Shown in pieces: positions 29,815 to 33,686 of a stretch of 33,686 nucleotides of DNA. Numbering within the stretch: the stretch's first letter is position 1; each line of letters starts with the position of its first letter. Position numbers and translations under genes: made by a program. The notes beneath the pieces are model-generated. The model was not told the origin of the DNA. It worked only from the letters and a program-made list of their open reading frames with translations, and did no database searches. The DNA is from an uncultured Rhodospirillales bacterium. Lineage in GTDB: Bacteria; Pseudomonadota; Alphaproteobacteria; Acetobacterales; Acetobacteraceae. The stretch covers positions 1-33,686 of the forward strand of contig CAIMOR010000287.1 of NCBI GenBank assembly GCA_903843125.1, read 5' to 3'.

Positions 29815-31785
29815 ATGGCGGTTGTACGGGTGGACTGGCAGCAGCCCCTGCCCTTCGCGGATGGCGTCGCCCATGGCGAGATCGGCGCCTACGAGCTGCT
29901 CTGCGGCCGTGCCCATTACGCCGTCTCGCCTGACGAGGCCGGTATCTTCGACCTGGCCCTGGCGCCGCGCGGTGCGGATGGGCTGGTGCATTTCGCCGGT
30001 GACGTGCAGGTGCTGAAGCCGGTGGACCCGGCCCGCGGCAACAAGCGCGTGTTCTTCGACTGGGGCAATCGCGGCAACAAGCGTTGCCTGCAGTATTTCA
30101 ACGACGCAGTGGCTTCCAACACGCCGCTCAGCGCCGCGCATGGCGGCAATGGCTACCTGATGCGGCGCGGCTACAGCGTGGTCTGGGGCGCCTGGCAGGC
30201 CGATTTGCTGCCCGGCAATGGCCGCGTGCTGCTGGATGTGCCGAAGCTGGATGTGCAGGGCCCGGTGCGCGTCGAGTTCATCGGCCAGGCCGGGGCGACG
30301 ACCTTTCCGCTGGGCGTCTATGTCAGCACCTATCGGCACCCGACCGTCTCGCTGGACAATGCCGGCGCCACGCTGACCCGGCGGCGCTATCCGTGGGACC
30401 AGCGCATCCCCGTGCCGAACGCCGAATGGTGCTTCGGCCAGGGCGAGGGCGGCATGGGGCTCGAGGTATTCGGCCACGACAGCTACGTGGAGCCGTCCCG
30501 CACGCATATCCACCTGCCCGCCGGGTTCCAGCCCGGCTGGATCTACGAGTTGATCTACCAGGGCGGGCAGCCGCTGGTGCTGGGCCTTGGCCATGCCGCG
30601 GTGCGCGACCTGGTGGCCTGGCTGCGGCACAGCCCGGCCTCGCCGCTGGGGCCGGTGGCGAAATGCTATGGCTTCGGCCGCAGCCAGACCGGGCGCGCCA
30701 TCCGCGATTTCCTGTATCGCGGCTTCAACGATGACGGCGCCGGCGGGCGCGTGTTCGATGGGCTGCTGCCGCATGTCGCCGGCGCCGGGCGCCTGTTCGC
30801 CGGGCGCTTCGGCAACCTGACGGTGCCGGCGGGCCAGCAGTACGAGGACCACTTCAACCCGGCCGACCGCTTCCCCTTCGCCTATGCCGAGACCACCGAC
30901 CACCTGACCGGGAAGACCGACGCCATCTGCAAGCGCCCGGCGACGGACCCGCTGGTGTTCCACAGCCAGAGCGCGACCGAATACTGGCAGCGGCGCGGCA
31001 GCCTGGCGCACACCACCACGCAGGGCGAGGACCTGCCGGAGCCGGCCAACCTGCGCTTCTACCACTGGTGCAGCAGCCAGCACGCCGCCAGCCCGCTGAT
31101 GGGCGCGCCGAAGCACGGCCAGTGCCATCAGTTGGAGAATGTGGTCTGGACCAGCATGCTGTTCCGCGCGCTGCTGGACGCGATGGATGCCTGGGCCACG
31201 CACGGCACGGCGCCGCCGGCCAGCCGCATGCCGCGCCGCGGGGACGGCACCGGCCTCACCTTCGCCGAATGGGCGGCGCGCTTCCCGGCCCTGCCCGGCG
31301 TGGCGCTGCCGCGCGAGGCCTGCCGCGCTCCGCTGCTGGACTTCGGGCCGGCGTTCGACGCCACCGGCGTGATCACGCGTGAGCCGCCCGGCGTGACCGA
31401 CGCCGCCGGCTATACCGTGCTGGTGCCGGCGCCGGATGCCGATGGCAATGACCTCGGCGGCGTCCGCGTGCCGATGGTGGCGGCGCCGCTGGCCACCTAT
31501 ACCGGCTGGAACCTGCGCGCCCGCGGCTGGGCGCCCGGCGCGCTGCATGAGTATTCCGGCAGCACCATCCCCTTGCCGGAGACGCCGGAGGAGGCAGCCG
31601 CCACCGGCGACCCGCGCGCCTCGGTGCAGCAGCGCTACGGCGATGCCGCCGGCTACGTCCGCGCCATCGAGGCCGCGGCGCGCGAGCTGGTCGCGGCACG
31701 TTTGATGCTGGAGGAGGACGTTCCGCGCGTATCGGCCGCCGCCCGCAACTGGCACGCGCCACGCCATGAGGTGAAGCTGCCATGA
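29815..31785 (+). CDS. Alpha/beta-hydrolase-domain protein (PF20091-type), large
   Basis: A 656-residue protein of the large alpha/beta hydrolase-domain family. The nucleophile elbow appears to be GFGRSQTGRAI with Ser290; downstream features include FDGLLPHVAGAGRLFAGRFG and HWCSSQHAASPLMG. The N-terminal 200 residues form the beta-rich lead domain seen in this family (from AVVRVDWQQPLPFADGVAHGE, with VFFDWGNRGNKRCLQ). There is no signal peptide at MAVVRVDW, so it is likely cytosolic although some members are exported. The gene begins 3 nt after a glycosyltransferase and ends in an ATGA overlap with the copper amine oxidase, so it probably works with the oxidase, perhaps opening an ester or lactone in the same route. 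Substrates of this family are mostly unknown. Confidence 0.8.
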   Translation: MAVVRVDWQQPLPFADGVAHGEIGAYELLCGRAHYAVSPDEAGIFDLALAPRGADGLVHFAGDVQVLKPVDPARGNKRVFFDWGNRGNKRCLQYFNDAVASNTPLSAAHGGNGYLMRRGYSVVWGAWQADLLPGNGRVLLDVPKLDVQGPVRVEFIGQAGATTFPLGVYVSTYRHPTVSLDNAGATLTRRRYPWDQRIPVPNAEWCFGQGEGGMGLEVFGHDSYVEPSRTHIHLPAGFQPGWIYELIYQGGQPLVLGLGHAAVRDLVAWLRHSPASPLGPVAKCYGFGRSQTGRAIRDFLYRGFNDDGAGGRVFDGLLPHVAGAGRLFAGRFGNLTVPAGQQYEDHFNPADRFPFAYAETTDHLTGKTDAICKRPATDPLVFHSQSATEYWQRRGSLAHTTTQGEDLPEPANLRFYHWCSSQHAASPLMGAPKHGQCHQLENVVWTSMLFRALLDAMDAWATHGTAPPASRMPRRGDGTGLTFAEWAARFPALPGVALPREACRAPLLDFGPAFDATGVITREPPGVTDAAGYTVLVPAPDADGNDLGGVRVPMVAAPLATYTGWNLRARGWAPGALHEYSGSTIPLPETPEEAAATGDPRASVQQRYGDAAGYVRAIEAAARELVAARLMLEEDVPRVSAAARNWHAPRHEVKLP

Positions 31786-33686
31786 CCCATCCGCTCGACC
31801 CGCTGAGCGCCGCCGAAGCCCAGCGCGCCTGCGACATCCTGAAGGCCAGCGGCCGGCTGGGCCCGCGCGCCCGCTTTCCCATCGTGCAGCTGGCCGAACC
31901 CGAGAAGGCCCGCGTGCTGGCCGGCCAGCCCTGCCCGCGCGAGGCCTTCGCCATGGTGCTGGACCGCGCCAATGGGGACACCTTCGAGGCGCTGGTCAAT
32001 CTCGACGCATCCGAAGTGAACGACTGGAAGCAGCTGCCGCTGGACCAGGCGCCCTATGGCCAGGCGCCGATCATGATCGAGGAGTTCTTTGCGTGTGAGC
32101 GCATCGTCAAGGCGGATGCCGGCTGGCAGGCGGCGCTGAAACGGCGCGGCGTGACCGAGGCCGAGTTCGAGCACGTGCAGGTGGACCCGTTCTCGGCCGG
32201 CTACTTCGGCGAGCCGGAATTCCAGGGCAAGCGCCTGCTGCGCGCCACCAGCTTCCTGCGGAGTTCACGCACCGACAACGGCTATGCCCACCCGATCGAA
32301 GGGCTGGTCGCGGTGGTGGATCTGATCGCCGAGCGCGTGGTGGAGTTGGTGGATGATGGCCGCGACACGCCGATCCCGCGCCGCAACCACCCCTACGACA
32401 CGGCTTCGCTGGGCACCCCGCGCGAGACGCTGAAGCCGCTGACCATCAGCCAGCCCAAGGGGCCTTCCTTCAGCGTGGATGGCTGGGCCGTGGCCTGGGA
32501 GAACTGGCGCTTCCGCATCGGCTTCACCCCGCGGGAGGGCCTGGTGCTGCACCAGTTGGGGTGGCAGGAGGGCGAAGCGCTGCGGCCCATCATGTACCGC
32601 GCCAGCGTCACCGAGATGTGCGTGCCCTATGCCGACCCGAACCACAGCCACTACTGGAAGTCCGCCTTCGACGCCGGCGAGTACGGCCTGGGCAAGCTGG
32701 CCAACCAGCTGGAGCTGGGCTGCGACTGCCTCGGCCTGATCCGCTACTTCGACGTGCCGGCGGTGGATGACGAGGGCAATGCCTTCGTGATGAAGAACGC
32801 CGTCTGCATGCATGAGGAAGACTACGGCACGCTGTGGAAGCACTACGAGTTCCGCACCGGCGTGTTCGAGGTCAGGCGCTCCCGCCGCCTCGTCATCAGC
32901 TTCTTCGCCACCGTCGGCAACTACGACTACGGCTTTTACTGGTACCTGTACCTGGATGGCACCATCCAGCTGGAAGCCAAGCTGACCGGCATCATCCAGA
33001 CCACCGGCGTGGCACCTGGCGCGGCCTATCCCTGGGGTGGCATGGTGGCCGAGGGGCTGGGCGGGCCGATGCACCAGCACTTCTTCAACGCAAGGCTGCA
33101 CATGGCGGTGGATGGCACCGGCAACAGCGTGACGGAGCACGAGTTCGTGCCGCGGCCGATGGGGCCGGACAACCCGCATGGCAACGTGTTCGACACCACG
33201 TCGCGCGTGCTGAAGTCCGAGCAGGAAGCGGCGCGCGAACTGGATGGCCGCACCGGGCGCTTCTGGAAGGTGGTTAACCCCAACAAGCGCAACGCGGTGG
33301 GCAACCACCCAGGCTACAAGCTGGTCGGCATGCCCAGCCCGCTGATGCTGGCGGCCGAGGGCAGCACGGTACGGCAGCGCGGCGCCTTCGCCACCAAGCA
33401 CCTCTGGGTCACGGCCTATGACCCCGCGCACAAGTACGCCAGCGGCGACTACCCGAACCAGCACCAGGGTGGCGCCGGGCTGCCGGCCTTCATCGCCGGG
33501 AACAAGGGCATCGAGAACGCCGACCTGGTGCTGTGGCACAGCTTCGGCCACACCCACGTCTGCAAGCCGGAGGACTTCCCGGTGATGCCGGTGGAGTACG
33601 CCGGGTTCTCGCTGAAGCCGAACAACTTCTTCACCGCCAATCCGGCCATGGACCTGCCGGCCGGCCGCGACGCCCACAGCGTGCAG
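31782..33686 (+). CDS. Copper amine oxidase (primary-amine oxidase, TPQ cofactor), 3' end beyond the window
   Basis: The first 635 residues of a copper amine oxidase, which oxidises a primary amine to aldehyde, ammonia and H2O2. The active site is complete in the visible part: catalytic base D297 in SAFDAGEYGLG, topaquinone precursor Y381 in the consensus TVGNYDYGFYW, and copper ligands H431 and H433 (MHQHFF) with H592 (GHTHV). Family proteins are about 640-720 aa, so only a short C-terminal piece is missing. No signal peptide (MTHPLDPLSAAEAQRAC), so it is cytosolic, like Arthrobacter-type enzymes. ATG 31782 overlaps the preceding stop (ATGA). No aldehyde dehydrogenase follows within view. 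The likely amine (tyramine, phenethylamine, methylamine or histamine) cannot be told. Confidence 0.95.
   Translation, partial: MTHPLDPLSAAEAQRACDILKASGRLGPRARFPIVQLAEPEKARVLAGQPCPREAFAMVLDRANGDTFEALVNLDASEVNDWKQLPLDQAPYGQAPIMIEEFFACERIVKADAGWQAALKRRGVTEAEFEHVQVDPFSAGYFGEPEFQGKRLLRATSFLRSSRTDNGYAHPIEGLVAVVDLIAERVVELVDDGRDTPIPRRNHPYDTASLGTPRETLKPLTISQPKGPSFSVDGWAVAWENWRFRIGFTPREGLVLHQLGWQEGEALRPIMYRASVTEMCVPYADPNHSHYWKSAFDAGEYGLGKLANQLELGCDCLGLIRYFDVPAVDDEGNAFVMKNAVCMHEEDYGTLWKHYEFRTGVFEVRRSRRLVISFFATVGNYDYGFYWYLYLDGTIQLEAKLTGIIQTTGVAPGAAYPWGGMVAEGLGGPMHQHFFNARLHMAVDGTGNSVTEHEFVPRPMGPDNPHGNVFDTTSRVLKSEQEAARELDGRTGRFWKVVNPNKRNAVGNHPGYKLVGMPSPLMLAAEGSTVRQRGAFATKHLWVTAYDPAHKYASGDYPNQHQGGAGLPAFIAGNKGIENADLVLWHSFGHTHVCKPEDFPVMPVEYAGFSLKPNNFFTANPAMDLPAGRDAHSVQ

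Noticed and set aside
28417-31767. Minus-strand open frame of more than 1100 codons opposite the glycosyltransferases and hydrolase
   Set aside because: Antisense shadow of well-supported genes; the product is an Arg/Gln/His/Ala-rich string without recognisable motif.

Overview
The window is very G+C-rich (by eye well above 65 %), densely coded on both strands, and uses ATGA, GTGA and TGATG start/stop overlaps inside operons. A lipid A gene (lpxB) shows a Gram-negative with an outer membrane. A Bug-type solute receptor, DppBC-type permeases, a Zur-type regulator and a copper amine oxidase, together with the base composition, suggest an alphaproteobacterium of the Roseomonas/Acetobacteraceae kind. 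The taxon is an inference from style, not from a marker gene. I saw no rRNA, tRNA, CRISPR array, phage gene or transposase.

Layout. 1-5148: the 3' part of a quinone-oxidoreductase-like gene, a DMT exporter divergent from a Nudix hydrolase, then AlaX (tRNA-Ala proofreading), 3-mercaptopyruvate sulfurtransferase and cystathionine beta-lyase in tandem (amino-acid quality control and sulfur metabolism). 5226-9697: an Asp-nucleophile alpha/beta hydrolase, an 81-residue unknown, a lipoprotein M19 dipeptidase, and divergently a DppB/DppC permease pair without its receptor or ATPases. 9665-14226: a Zur-type regulator divergent from a five-gene run, hisI - COG0523 GTPase - GPP34 protein - nitrilase-fold protein lacking key catalytic residues - lpxB, closed by a good terminator. 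This is the most unusual operon here.

14277-21124, all on the minus strand: a 52-bp palindromic element that supplies the stop codon of an M28 peptidase, an aldehyde dehydrogenase of the succinate-semialdehyde type, a possible 81-residue gene, a GH16 glycanase with three near-identical CBM60-like modules and no signal peptide, and a 3-hydroxyacyl-CoA-dehydrogenase-family enzyme. 21205-23179: a coupled cassette of a 55-residue membrane peptide, an XpaC-like protein and a TelA-like protein. 23262-25995: an acyl-CoA ligase divergent from a Bug-type receptor.

26006-33686: a coiled-coil protein of unknown family, then on the plus strand two glycosyltransferases, a large alpha/beta-hydrolase-domain protein and a copper amine oxidase that runs off the window end. 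These four plus-strand genes overlap or nearly touch and look like one transcript.

The best candidates for something undescribed are the GPP34/pseudo-nitrilase pair between a metal-chaperone GTPase and lpxB, the signal-less triple-CBM GH16 enzyme, the 55-aa/XpaC/TelA cassette, and the glycosyltransferase-hydrolase-amine oxidase run.
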